A stretch of 64,000 nucleotides of DNA. It comes from Actinomadura macra NBRC 14102 (GTDB taxonomy: Bacteria > Actinomycetota > Actinomycetes > Streptosporangiales > Streptosporangiaceae). Made by a program: the position numbers and the translations under genes. Positions 34,770 to 43,479 of the stretch are shown here, piece after piece. Position 1 is the first letter of the stretch. Each line of letters begins with the position of its first letter. Location of the stretch: the NCBI RefSeq assembly GCF_001552215.1, contig NZ_BCQT01000011.1, positions 1 to 64,000 of the forward strand, given 5' to 3'. The notes below the pieces were generated by a model. It made no database searches. It saw nothing but the letters and a program-made list of their open reading frames with translations, and had not been told where the DNA came from.

Positions 34770-35941
34770 GCGGCGCTCCTTCCGTCGATTCCCGCGGTCG
34801 CGAGCACGGCGAGCATGCGCGCGGTCGCGAGATCGGTGTCCTCGATGAGGCCCGCCTGGTCCGCGAGGCGGAACAGGCGGGAGAGGTGGTTGACAGAGCG
34901 GGCGCCCTGATGCCCGCCCAGCATGATGAAGTGCGGTTGGAGACCGCGCAGGTAGGCGAGGAAGACGACACCGGTCTTGTAGTGGTACGTCGGAGTCTCG
35001 AAGATCGCTCTCGACAACGGCACGGTCGGCGCCAGTACGCGGGCGAAGCCGTCCTGCTCGCCCTCGTCGAGCAGTGCCAGTGCCTCGGCCGCCAGCGGCG
35101 CGATCGCGTCGAAGACGCCGAGCAGCGCGTCGCTGTGGCCGTGCCCGTCGCCCCTGATGAGCTCGGGATAGTTGAAGTCGTCCCCGGTGAACATCGTCGT
35201 GCCGGCCGGAAGCCGGCGGCGCAGGTCGACCTCCCGTCCGGCGTCGAGCAGGGAGATCTTGACGCCGTCGACCGCCCGCGCGTTCTCCGACATCAGCCGG
35301 ACGACGGTGTCCGCGGCGGCGTCCAGGTCGCCGGTGCCCCAGTAGCCGGCCAGCCGCGGGTCGAACATGTCGCCGAGCCAGTGCAGGATCGCCGGCCGGG
35401 TCAGTGAGCCGAGCACGTTCGTGTAGACGGACAGATAGTCCTCGGCGGAGCGTGCGGCGCGGCAGAGCGCCCGGCTCGCCATCAGCACGACCTGGCCGCC
35501 GGCGTCCTCGATCCACCGGCATTGGCGGAGATAGGACCGCTCGATGTCCGCGAGGGGCGCCGGACGGTCGTCCGGGAGGTCGTCGGTGCCGGCCCCGCAC
35601 GCGATGGCCGCGCCACGGCCCGCCGCCTCCCGGCACGACCGCTCGATCAGCTCCCGGACCCGGCCCGGTGGCAGCCCCATGCCGCGTTGCGCGGTGTCCA
35701 TCGCCTCCGCGACGCCCAGGCCGAGGTCCCACAGGTGATGCCGGAAGCTCAGCGTCGCGTCCCAGTCGATGGCCGGATTCAGCGCGGGGTCGACCGTGCC
35801 CAGCGGATCTGCCACGACGTGTGCGGCCGCGTAGGCGCGGCGTGTCCGCGGTGTGTCGCGGCGGCTCGCGAGCTTCCGCGACGACCCCCGCACCGTGTAC
35901 CTCTCCAGTCCGGTGCCGGAGGGCAGCAGGATCGAGGTCAC
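34766..35941 (-). CDS. DUF993 family protein, aldolase-like (391 aa)
   Basis: Belongs to a family placed near the dihydrodipicolinate synthase/N-acetylneuraminate lyase class by fold. Its usual actinobacterial neighbours are a Gfo/Idh oxidoreductase and a TIM-barrel isomerase, as here. Recognisable stretches are HLWDLGLGVAEAMDTAQRGMG, MFTGDDFNYPELI and TPTYHYKTGVVFLAYLRG, the last carrying a candidate Schiff-base Lys in HYKTG. Both ends overlap neighbours by 4 bases. An aldol-type cleavage is plausible but not shown. Confidence 0.8.
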   Translation of the reverse strand: MTSILLPSGTGLERYTVRGSSRKLASRRDTPRTRRAYAAAHVVADPLGTVDPALNPAIDWDATLSFRHHLWDLGLGVAEAMDTAQRGMGLPPGRVRELIERSCREAAGRGAAIACGAGTDDLPDDRPAPLADIERSYLRQCRWIEDAGGQVVLMASRALCRAARSAEDYLSVYTNVLGSLTRPAILHWLGDMFDPRLAGYWGTGDLDAAADTVVRLMSENARAVDGVKISLLDAGREVDLRRRLPAGTTMFTGDDFNYPELIRGDGHGHSDALLGVFDAIAPLAAEALALLDEGEQDGFARVLAPTVPLSRAIFETPTYHYKTGVVFLAYLRGLQPHFIMLGGHQGARSVNHLSRLFRLADQAGLIEDTDLATARMLAVLATAGIDGRSAA

Positions 35942-37098
35942 GCCGACCCGATCGTCAGTTCGGGCACGTCGATCCAGCGACGCTCGCGCGATGAGCGCAG
36001 CGCGAGTTCGGCGAGCTGGACGCCCTTGGCCCCCTCAAGCAGGTCCCAGCCGAACGGCGCGTCCTCGACCACGTGCCGCAGGAACATCTCCCACTGGACG
36101 CGGAACGCGTTCTCGAACTCTTCGTTGTCGGGGACCTCCAGCCATCCCGCCCGGAAGTCGATCGGGTTGGGGATGTCGGGGTTCCACACCGGCATCGGGG
36201 TGTTGGCCCGGGACTGGGCCCGGCACTCGCGGAGCCCGGCGATCGCGCTGCCGTGCGTGCCGTCGAGCTGCCACTCGCCGATCTCGTCGCGGTAGGGCCG
36301 GGTGGCCCAGGACGTCGTGAACTGTGCGGTGACGCCGTTCTCCAGCTCGAACAGGCCGTAGGCGGCGTCTTCGGCCGTGGATTCGTAGGGTCTGTCGTCC
36401 TCGTCCCAGCGCTTCGGGATGTGGATCGCGCTGTGGCACAGGACCGACCTGATCGGCGAGACGACGTTGTCGATCAGGTAGCGCCAGTGCGGGTACATGT
36501 CCAGGACGAGGCCCCCGCCGTCCTCGCTGCGGTAGTTCCACGACGGGCGGTTGAGGTGCTGCCAGTCGCCCTCGAAGACCCAGTAGCCGAAGTTCAGCCG
36601 GAAGCTCAGCATCGTGCCGAAGAAGCCGCCGTCGATGAGCCGCTTGAGCTTGCGGATGCCCGGCAGGAACAGCTTGTCCTGAACGACGCCGTGCTTGACG
36701 CCGGCGTCCTGGGCGAGCCTGGCGAGTTCAAGGGCCTCATCGAGCGAGACGGCCGTCGGCTTCTCGCAGAAGACGTGCTTGCCCGCGGCGATGGCCGCGC
36801 GTATCGAAGCGGCCCGCATGTTGGTCGTCTGCGCGTCGAAGTAGATCGTGTCCTCGTCGTTCGCGAGGGCCTCGTCGAGGCTGGTCGTCCAGCGTTCGAT
36901 GCCGTAGCGGCGGGCGAGGGCCTCCAGCTTGGCGGGGTTGCGCCCGACGAGGACGGGATCCACGACGAGCCGGCGGCCGTCCCGCAGCGTGAGCCCGCCC
37001 TGGTCGCGGATCGCCACGATCGACCGGTCGAGGTGCTGCCGCGTCCCCATGCGTCCCGTGACGCCGTTCATGATGACGCCGATCCGGACCTGATCCAT
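35938..37098 (-). CDS. Gfo/Idh/MocA-family NAD(P)-dependent oxidoreductase (386 aa)
   Basis: N-terminal dinucleotide fold (IGVIMNGVTGRMG), the family motif GKHVFCEKPTAVS with catalytic-type Lys, and a C-terminal Gfo/Idh domain. ATG 37098 has AAGGAGG 7 bases upstream. It is the first gene of a three-gene minus-strand operon whose promoter carries the GTAAGCGCTTTC site at 37120-37131. It is probably the dehydrogenase that starts attack on a sugar, glycoside or cyclitol by oxidising a ring hydroxyl. Confidence 0.9.
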   Translation of the reverse strand: MDQVRIGVIMNGVTGRMGTRQHLDRSIVAIRDQGGLTLRDGRRLVVDPVLVGRNPAKLEALARRYGIERWTTSLDEALANDEDTIYFDAQTTNMRAASIRAAIAAGKHVFCEKPTAVSLDEALELARLAQDAGVKHGVVQDKLFLPGIRKLKRLIDGGFFGTMLSFRLNFGYWVFEGDWQHLNRPSWNYRSEDGGGLVLDMYPHWRYLIDNVVSPIRSVLCHSAIHIPKRWDEDDRPYESTAEDAAYGLFELENGVTAQFTTSWATRPYRDEIGEWQLDGTHGSAIAGLRECRAQSRANTPMPVWNPDIPNPIDFRAGWLEVPDNEEFENAFRVQWEMFLRHVVEDAPFGWDLLEGAKGVQLAELALRSSRERRWIDVPELTIGSA

Positions 37099-37119
37099 GA
37101 TGTGCCTCCTTGGATTTCT

Positions 37120-37131
37120 GTAAGCGCTTTC
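37120..37131. promoter_or_regulatory. Candidate operator site 3 (oxidoreductase operon)
   Basis: GTAAGCGCTTTC, 22 bases upstream of the Gfo/Idh start codon, matching the GNAAGCGCTTNC family. Confidence 0.6.
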
Positions 37132-37160
37132 TATCCAGGCCGGATGACGACTGTCAAGAA

Positions 37161-38180
37161 TCAGCAACCGAAGAGGGTGCGCGCGGTGCCGCCGAGCACG
37201 GCGCCGCGCTCGGCGCCGGTCAGGCCGGGAGCCGCCACCACTTTCGTGACCGCCTCCGGGTCCCCGGTGGAGAAGGGGAAGTCGCTGCCGAGCAGCACGT
37301 GATCGCTCCCCGCGAAGCCGACGAGCCAGGACAGCGCCGTCGCCGAATGGGTGAGCGAGTCGTAGTAGAGGCGCCGCAGCACCGAGCTCGGAAGCACGCG
37401 GTCATCGGTCCAGTCGGCGCGGAGCCGGGCGATCGCGTCGAGCCTGCCCGCCTGGTACGGCAGGAAGCCGCCACCGTGCACCACACACAGTCGCAGGTCG
37501 GGAAAGCGGTCGAAGACGCCTGCGAGGATCAGGGCGACGACGGCCGCCGTGGACTGCGCCGGGTTGTCCACCATGTCGTCGAGCCGGCCGCCGCGCAGGC
37601 CCGCCGGGGACATCGCCCGCCACGGGTGCAGCAGCACCGCCGCACCCGTATCGCTGGCGGCCTTCCAGAGCGGATCCCAGCCCTCGTCGTCCAGCCGCGG
37701 CCCGGCTCCTCCCACCGTGAGCTCGCCGCCCGCGAAGTCCTGGCGCGCCGCGGCGCGCCTGAGCCGGGCCGCCGCCGCGGCGGGGTCGCGCCGGTCGAGC
37801 AGCGTCAGGGCGAGGAGCCGGTCGGGCCGCACGGCCACCACCGCCGCCATCGTCTCGTCCAGGGCGTGCAGGAATCTCGCGGCCGCGGCCGGGGCGAGCT
37901 CGTCCGGGCTCAGCTCCGTCCACGGCGAGATGACCTGGACGTCCACGCCGGTCCGGTCCATCTCGGCGATGCGGGAGCGCACGTCGGTGAGGGCGGTGGG
38001 CACGGGCGGCGTCAGCCGCGCACCGAACCGGACGCGCCGGTCGCCGGTGAGCGAGGGCAGGGCCGGGTCGGATCCGCCGTGCGCCAGCTCGTCGAGCAGG
38101 GCCGCCGGGACGGCATGCGCGTGGACGTCGACGACGCGACCGGTGGGGCGGCCGGGCAAGGGTCTTGAAGTGGCCATCAT
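37161..38180 (-). CDS. Amidohydrolase-2 family enzyme, ACMSD type (339 aa)
   Basis: Canonical metal motif VDVHAHAVP near residue 20, then LLHPWRAMSP, VVHGGGFLPYQAGR and LGSDFPFSTG. Adjacent ATGs at 38180 and 38177 are both possible, and no good ribosome site is visible. It is divergent from the SDR operon with the operator at 38204-38215 between them, so both are probably repressed together. It is likely a decarboxylase or hydrolase acting after the first catabolic steps. The paralogue at 31663-32676 has Tyr for the first His. Confidence 0.85.
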   Translation of the reverse strand: MMATSRPLPGRPTGRVVDVHAHAVPAALLDELAHGGSDPALPSLTGDRRVRFGARLTPPVPTALTDVRSRIAEMDRTGVDVQVISPWTELSPDELAPAAAARFLHALDETMAAVVAVRPDRLLALTLLDRRDPAAAAARLRRAAARQDFAGGELTVGGAGPRLDDEGWDPLWKAASDTGAAVLLHPWRAMSPAGLRGGRLDDMVDNPAQSTAAVVALILAGVFDRFPDLRLCVVHGGGFLPYQAGRLDAIARLRADWTDDRVLPSSVLRRLYYDSLTHSATALSWLVGFAGSDHVLLGSDFPFSTGDPEAVTKVVAAPGLTGAERGAVLGGTARTLFGC

Positions 38181-38203
38181 GCTGTGAGATGGTATCGAAA
38201 ATT

Positions 38204-38215
38204 GAAAGCGCTTAC
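38204..38215. promoter_or_regulatory. Candidate operator site 4 (divergent amidohydrolase/SDR promoter)
   Basis: GAAAGCGCTTAC, 12 bases before the SDR start and 23 bases before the amidohydrolase start, able to control both directions. Confidence 0.6.
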
Positions 38216-38227
38216 AGGAGATGGGTC

Positions 38228-38998
38228 ATGCCGGATCGAAATGAAGCGGGTCCGCTCCAGGACCGGGTCGTGGCCGTCACCGGTGGCGGCCGAGGGCTGG
38301 GGCGGGCCGTGGTGCTGGCCGCTGCCGCCGCCGGAGCCGATGTGGCGATCGCCTACCGCGAGAGCGAGGCCGGGGCCAAGAGCGTCGCCGAGGAGGCCCG
38401 GTCCCTCGGCGTCGAGGCGGAGGTCCACCGCTGCGACGTGACCGAACGCGATCAAGTCTTCGCGTTCGTCGCGGCGGCGGAGCGGCGGTTCGGCCGGATC
38501 GACGGGCTCGTGAACAACGCGGGCGTCATGCCCGAGTCGCCGTTCCTGGAGACGACCGCGGGGGAGTGGGACCACGTCATCGCGACCGACCTGACCGCGG
38601 CCTTCCACGCCAGCCAGGCGGTGCTGCCCGGGATGCTGGAACGCGGTTCGGGAAGCATCGTCAACATCGCGTCCCGGCTCGGCCAGACCGGCTGGCCGGG
38701 CGTCGCGCACTACGCCAGCGCCAAGGCCGGGCTGATCGCGCTCGCCAAGTCGATCGCGCGCGAGTTCGGGCCACGGGGGGTCCGGGCGAACAGCGTCGCG
38801 CCCGGTGTGACCAACACCGACATGGGTCGCACCGTGATGCGGGGCGAGGTCGGCCGCAAACGGATGTCCGAGCTGCCGCTCGGCCGGTTCGGCGAGCCCG
38901 AGGAGGTCGCAGACTGCGTGGTCTTCCTCCTTTCGGACGCCTCCGCGCTGCTCATCGGTCAGACCCTCCACCCCAACAGCGGAGGACTGATGCCATGA
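38228..38998 (+). CDS. Short-chain dehydrogenase/reductase (256 aa)
   Basis: Classical SDR with TGGGRGLGRA cofactor loop, NNAG, catalytic Ser in NIASRLG and YASAK (Tyr/Lys), ending with the usual LHPNSGGL strand. ATG 38228 has CAGGAGA 7 bases upstream. It is first in a five-gene plus-strand operon. Resemblance is to the FabG/3-ketoacyl reductase-like group, but with these neighbours a cyclic or hydroxyacyl-CoA substrate is plausible. Confidence 0.9.
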   Translation: MPDRNEAGPLQDRVVAVTGGGRGLGRAVVLAAAAAGADVAIAYRESEAGAKSVAEEARSLGVEAEVHRCDVTERDQVFAFVAAAERRFGRIDGLVNNAGVMPESPFLETTAGEWDHVIATDLTAAFHASQAVLPGMLERGSGSIVNIASRLGQTGWPGVAHYASAKAGLIALAKSIAREFGPRGVRANSVAPGVTNTDMGRTVMRGEVGRKRMSELPLGRFGEPEEVADCVVFLLSDASALLIGQTLHPNSGGLMP

Positions 38999-40569
38999 GC
39001 CCGGTCATCGGGACCGTCCGGGACGCCCTCGCCCTCGTTCGCGACGGGGACGCCGTCTGGGTCGCCGGATCGGGCGCCGGGCACGGCGTTCCCCAGGCGT
39101 TCATCGACGCACTGGCGGCGCAGTTCGCCGACACCGGGCATCCGCGCGACCTGACCACCGTCAGGGTCGTCGGCATCGGCGACTTCGCCGACACCGGGTT
39201 CTCGCAGCTGGCTCTGCCGGGCCTCGCGCGCCGGACGGTCGGCAGCAACATCGGCAACGAGCCACGGCTCGGCGCTCTGGTCGCCGACGGCGCGCTGGAG
39301 GCGTACTCACTCCCGCAGGGCGTGCTCTCCGCGCTGTGCCGCGACATGGCGGCCGGACGGCCCGGGCACATCACGCACGTCGGCCTCGGCACCTACGTCG
39401 ATCCGCGGCAGACGGGCGGCAGGCAGAACGCGCGCACCACCGAGGACGTCGTCGAGGTGGTCGAGCTGGCCGGACGGGAGTGGCTGTTCTATCACGCGCT
39501 CCCCATCGACGTGGCCGTCCTGCGGGCCACCACGGCGGACGAGGACGGCAACCTCACGTTCGAGCATGAGCCGATCCTGGGCGATTCGCTCGCGCTGGCG
39601 ATGGCCGCGCACAACAACGGCGGCACGGTCGTCGTCCAGGCCGGGCGACTGGCCGCACGGGGGTCCCTGCGTCCGGCGGACGTCCGTGTTCCCGGCGCCC
39701 TCGTCGACCTCGTCTACGTGGACGCCGGGCAGCGCCAGACCTATGCGACGGCGTACTCCCCGTACTACTCCGGTGAGCTACGGGCGCCGGCGGCGGGCGC
39801 GGCCGTGTCGCCGCTGGACGTCCGCAAGGTCATCGCGAGGCGGTCGTTCCTGGAGTTCCGTCCCGGCGACATCTGCAACCTCGGCTTCGGCATCTCGCAG
39901 CAGATCGGCGCGATCGCCGCCGAGGAGGGCGTCGAGGAGAAGCTGACGCTCACCGTCGAGCAGGGCATCTTCGGCGGGGTGCCGGCCTTCGGCGGCGACG
40001 GCGGCGCGGGCCGCAACTACCAGGCGCGGCTGGAGCAGCCCTCGATGTTCGACTTCTACGACGGCGGCGGGCTGGACATCGCCAGCCTGTCGTTCGCGCA
40101 GGTCGACCGGTTCGGAAGCGTCAACGTGCACGCCTTCGACGAGCGCCCGCGCGGGCCCGGCGGGTTCATCAACATCAGCACCCGGACGAAGCGGCTGTGC
40201 TTCGTCGGCACGTTCACCGTCGGCGGGCTCCGGGTCGCTTTCGAGGACGGGGCGCTCACCATCCTCCAGGAGGGCCGGCACCGCAAGTTCGTCGGCGCGG
40301 TGACCGAGATCAGCTTCAACGGGCGGCTGGCAGCGGAGAAGGGCCAGTCCGTCAGGTACGTCACGGAGCGCGCGGTGTTCGAGCTGACCCCCGAGGGCCT
40401 ACGGCTGATCGAGGTGGCGCCCGGAATCGACGTGGACAAGGACGTGCTGGCCCACATGGACGTCGAGCCCACCGTCGACGGCCCGCTGGCGCTCATGGAC
40501 CCGCGGCTGTTCGCGGCCGGGCCGATGGGGCTGGCGGCGGCCTTCGCCGCGGAGGGAGCGGCGTCATGA
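38995..40569 (+). CDS. Family-I CoA-transferase, acetate/propionate type (524 aa)
   Basis: Fused alpha and beta CoA-transferase halves. The catalytic Glu is in LTVEQGIFGG (residue 322, where propionate CoA-transferases have theirs). Supporting motifs are GSGAGHGVPQ near the N-terminus and NLGFGIS. ATG 38995 overlaps the SDR stop. It probably activates a carboxylate intermediate to its CoA thioester for the enoyl-CoA hydratase encoded next, pointing to a beta-oxidation-like ring or side-chain degradation. Confidence 0.9.
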   Translation: MSPVIGTVRDALALVRDGDAVWVAGSGAGHGVPQAFIDALAAQFADTGHPRDLTTVRVVGIGDFADTGFSQLALPGLARRTVGSNIGNEPRLGALVADGALEAYSLPQGVLSALCRDMAAGRPGHITHVGLGTYVDPRQTGGRQNARTTEDVVEVVELAGREWLFYHALPIDVAVLRATTADEDGNLTFEHEPILGDSLALAMAAHNNGGTVVVQAGRLAARGSLRPADVRVPGALVDLVYVDAGQRQTYATAYSPYYSGELRAPAAGAAVSPLDVRKVIARRSFLEFRPGDICNLGFGISQQIGAIAAEEGVEEKLTLTVEQGIFGGVPAFGGDGGAGRNYQARLEQPSMFDFYDGGGLDIASLSFAQVDRFGSVNVHAFDERPRGPGGFINISTRTKRLCFVGTFTVGGLRVAFEDGALTILQEGRHRKFVGAVTEISFNGRLAAEKGQSVRYVTERAVFELTPEGLRLIEVAPGIDVDKDVLAHMDVEPTVDGPLALMDPRLFAAGPMGLAAAFAAEGAAS

Positions 40570-41339
40570 CAGAGCTCGTGCACCTGGTGCCGGGGGCGTG
40601 CACCGAGATCGTCCTGGACAACCCACCGATGAACGTGGTCTCCCGGGAGCTGACGCGACAGCTGCGCGCGGTGCTGCGCGCGGTTGCCGGCGATCCGGGC
40701 GTCCGGGCGGTCATCGTGTACGGGGCAGGCGGCAGGGCGTTCTGCGCCGGGTCCGACATCGCCGAGTTCCGCTCGCTGCACGGACGTGTCGCCGAGGACA
40801 AACTGCTCCTGGAGCGGCTGGTCTACGGGCAGCTCGCGAGGCTGGAGCCGCCCACCATCGCCGCCATCGAGGGCCACGCCCTCGGCGGTGGGCTCGAACT
40901 GGCCTTGTGCTGCGACCTCCGGATCGCGACCCGGCGCTCCAAACTCGGGATGCCCGAGCTGAAACTCGGCGCGACGCCCGGCAGCGGCGGGACACAGCGG
41001 CTGCCGCGGGTGGTCGGGCAGGCGCGCGCCAAGGAGATGATCCTGCTCGGCGAGCCGATCGACGCCGCGACGGCGCTCGCCATCGGGCTGGTCACCCGCG
41101 TGGTCGACGACGGGGAGGCGGTCGACGCCGCCCGCCGGATGGCGGAGGCACTCGCCTCGCGCGGCCCCGTCGCGATGCGCGTCGCGAAGAGGCTCCTCGA
41201 CGCATCCGCGGAGACGGCCCTGGAGGGCGGACTGGCCCGGGAGCTCGAAGGCTCCGAGGCCGTCTTCGCCACCGACGACATCCTGGAGGGCGCGGAAGCC
41301 TTCCTCGAGAAACGACCGCCCCGGTTCAGCGGCCGCTGA
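40566..41339 (+). CDS. Enoyl-CoA hydratase/isomerase family protein (257 aa)
   Basis: Crotonase fold: oxyanion-hole segments GRAFCAGSDIAEF and GHALGGGLELALCCDLRIA, and the catalytic-region PELKLGATPGSGGTQRLPR. ATG 40566 overlaps the CoA-transferase stop (ATGA). It probably hydrates or cleaves the CoA ester made by the preceding enzyme. Confidence 0.92.
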   Translation: MTELVHLVPGACTEIVLDNPPMNVVSRELTRQLRAVLRAVAGDPGVRAVIVYGAGGRAFCAGSDIAEFRSLHGRVAEDKLLLERLVYGQLARLEPPTIAAIEGHALGGGLELALCCDLRIATRRSKLGMPELKLGATPGSGGTQRLPRVVGQARAKEMILLGEPIDAATALAIGLVTRVVDDGEAVDAARRMAEALASRGPVAMRVAKRLLDASAETALEGGLARELEGSEAVFATDDILEGAEAFLEKRPPRFSGR

Positions 41340-41362
41340 CCACATCGGCACAGGAGAAGAAC

Positions 41363-42211
41363 ATGCGCACAGTGGCCCTCTTCGGCCGCCCCCTCCAGCG
41401 GCGGCACTCCGTCGTCATGCACAACGCGGCGTTCGAGGCCGCGGGCGTCGACGCGCGGTACGAACTGCGCGAAGTCGACGAGGCCGGGCTGGCCGAGCAG
41501 ATCGCCGAGGCCCGCCGCGGCCGGTGGATGGGCTTCCAGATCACCGCGCCGTACAAGCTGCTCGTGATGGACCTGCTCGACGAGATCGAGCCCGACGCCC
41601 GCCGCATCGGCGCGGTCAACAGCGTCGCCGCCGAGCCCGACGGCCGGCTGATCGGGTTCAACACCGACGCCCTGGGGTTCATGGCCGGTGTGACGGACTG
41701 CCTCGACGGGGGCGTCGAGGGTCGGTCGGTGGTCGTCGCGGGGTCGGGCGGCGTCGGCCACGCGGCCGTCTACGGCCTGGCCGCTGCGGGCGCGGGCCGC
41801 CTCACCGTCCTGGACCTCGACGTCGCCATGCCGCGGCGGCTCGCGGACGACCTCGGCGACGCCGCGACGATCGAGGCCCTCGCCCTCGATGACCCGCGGG
41901 TCCGCGATCGGCTGGCGGAGGCCGACCTGTTCGTCAACGCCACCTCCGTGGGCATGCTCTCACCGGGGCCGGTCGTCGACGTCGAGCTCATCGATCCGTC
42001 CGCGGCGGTGTTCGACGTCGTGTACACCCCGGCCGAGACCGAGCTGGTGCGCCGGGCCCGGGCCCGCGGGATGCGGGCCGCCAACGGTGACCGGATGCTC
42101 GTCGCGCAGGCGGCCGCCGCCTGGTGCCGCTGGACGGGTCTGCCTGATCCGGCCGAGACGATGCGGCGGGCTGTCGCCCCCCTGCTCGCGGAGGGCGGTC
42201 CGCAGCGGTGA
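41363..42211 (+). CDS. Shikimate/quinate dehydrogenase-like enzyme (282 aa)
   Basis: AroE-type fold with catalytic Lys in ITAPYKLLV, catalytic Asp in FNTDALGF, NADP-loop GSGGVGHA and NATSVGM. The carboxylate-binding SxSP motif near the N-terminus is changed (RRHSVVMHN, only one Ser kept), which argues against biosynthetic shikimate reduction. AGGAGAAG lies before ATG 41363. With the operon context it more likely oxidises a catabolic hydroxy-cyclohexane or related acid. Confidence 0.88.
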   Translation: MRTVALFGRPLQRRHSVVMHNAAFEAAGVDARYELREVDEAGLAEQIAEARRGRWMGFQITAPYKLLVMDLLDEIEPDARRIGAVNSVAAEPDGRLIGFNTDALGFMAGVTDCLDGGVEGRSVVVAGSGGVGHAAVYGLAAAGAGRLTVLDLDVAMPRRLADDLGDAATIEALALDDPRVRDRLAEADLFVNATSVGMLSPGPVVDVELIDPSAAVFDVVYTPAETELVRRARARGMRAANGDRMLVAQAAAAWCRWTGLPDPAETMRRAVAPLLAEGGPQR

Positions 42212-43299
42212 CGCGGGTGGTGTTGGCCCCCGACTCGTTCAAGTCGAGCCTTTCGGCGGCACGTGCCGCCGAGGCGATGGCCGAGGGGTTCCGGCGGGTA
42301 CGGCCCGGCGCGATGCTCGAGTGCCGGCCCCAGGCCGACGGCGGGGAGGGCACCATCGACGCGGTGCGGGCCGCGCGTCCGGACGCGGTCGTCCGGACGA
42401 CGACGGTGGTGCTGCCGGGCGGTCCGCACGAGGCGCGCTGGCTTCTGCTGGGTGACGGCACGGCGGTGGTCGAGCTCGCCGAATGCTGCGGGCTCCCGCT
42501 CGTCGGTACGGGCGACCCGGTGGGCGCCGACAGCGCACCGCTGGGGGTCGTGCTGCGCGCGGCCCGCGGGGCGCCCGCCCGCAGGATCATCCTCGGCCTC
42601 GGCGGGTCGGCCTCCACCGACGGCGGCGCCGGCTGCCTGCGCGAGCTCGGCGTCCGGCTGTCCGGTCCGGCCGGACGCGACGTCCCGCCCGGGGCCGCGG
42701 GGCTCGCGGTGGTCGCCGGGGCCGATGCCGCGGACCTGCTGGAACCTCCACCGGGCGGGCTGCTGGTCCTCTGCGACGTCGACGTGCCGTTGTTCGGCCC
42801 GCGGGGCGCGGCGACCGTCTTCGGCCCCCAGAAGGGCGCCGCCCCGGCGCTGGTACCGGTCCTCGATGACGCACTCCGCCGCTGGGCGAACGTGGTCGGC
42901 GGTGAACCGGAGGCTCCGGGCGCCGGCGCGGCGGGCGGGATCGGGTACGGCTTGTCGGCCTTCTGGCCGGCGACGATGGTGTCGGGCGCCGAGTACCTGA
43001 GCGAGCTGAGCGGGCTGCCGGACCGCGTGGCCGGTGCGGAGCTCGTCGTCACGGGGGAGGGGCGCCACGACGAGCAGTCCTACGCGGGCAAGGTCACGGG
43101 ACACGTCGTCCGCCTCGCCGAGCGCCACGGCGTGCCGGCGGCCGTGATCGCCGGGAGCGTGACGGTCCGGCGGCCGGAGGTGAGGATGGTCGGTCTCGTC
43201 GCCCTGGCCGGGTCGGAGCGGGAGGCGATGCGGAGGCCGGCGCACTATCTGCGGCTCGCGGCGGCACGGCTCGCGGCCGGCCTGCCGCACGCCGGCTGA
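42208..43299 (+). CDS. Glycerate 2-kinase, GlxK family (363 aa)
   Basis: Glycerate kinase type with APDSFKSSLSA at the N-terminus, GLGGSASTDGGAG, and VTGEGRHDEQS towards the C-terminus, all typical of the GlxK/GarK family. GTG 42208 overlaps the preceding stop (GTGA). Phosphorylation of glycerate would carry a C3 product of the pathway into glycolysis. Its place at the end of the operon suggests that a sugar-like part of the substrate ends as glycerate. Confidence 0.92.
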   Translation: MTRVVLAPDSFKSSLSAARAAEAMAEGFRRVRPGAMLECRPQADGGEGTIDAVRAARPDAVVRTTTVVLPGGPHEARWLLLGDGTAVVELAECCGLPLVGTGDPVGADSAPLGVVLRAARGAPARRIILGLGGSASTDGGAGCLRELGVRLSGPAGRDVPPGAAGLAVVAGADAADLLEPPPGGLLVLCDVDVPLFGPRGAATVFGPQKGAAPALVPVLDDALRRWANVVGGEPEAPGAGAAGGIGYGLSAFWPATMVSGAEYLSELSGLPDRVAGAELVVTGEGRHDEQSYAGKVTGHVVRLAERHGVPAAVIAGSVTVRRPEVRMVGLVALAGSEREAMRRPAHYLRLAAARLAAGLPHAG

Positions 43300-43479
43300 G
43301 GGCGTCCCGTGGTGTTCGATCTCGGTCAGCGGCGACGCGCCTCTTGCCGGAAGGGCCTCGGGCATGGGGGTGCAGGAGCGTCGATCGCGGCGTCTCACAT
43401 GATCGCGGGAGACGGCCATCCCAACCGCTTGAGCGCTGTCGAGTTCCGTCCGCCCGGGCCGTCAATGAGCCGCGGACGG

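Noticed and set aside
28223..43299. Treating the AroE-like, SDR and CoA genes as precursor supply for the NRPS
   Set aside because: They are under their own LacI-type operators with a dedicated importer, and a secreted-protein gene and convergent gaps separate them from the NRPS operon.
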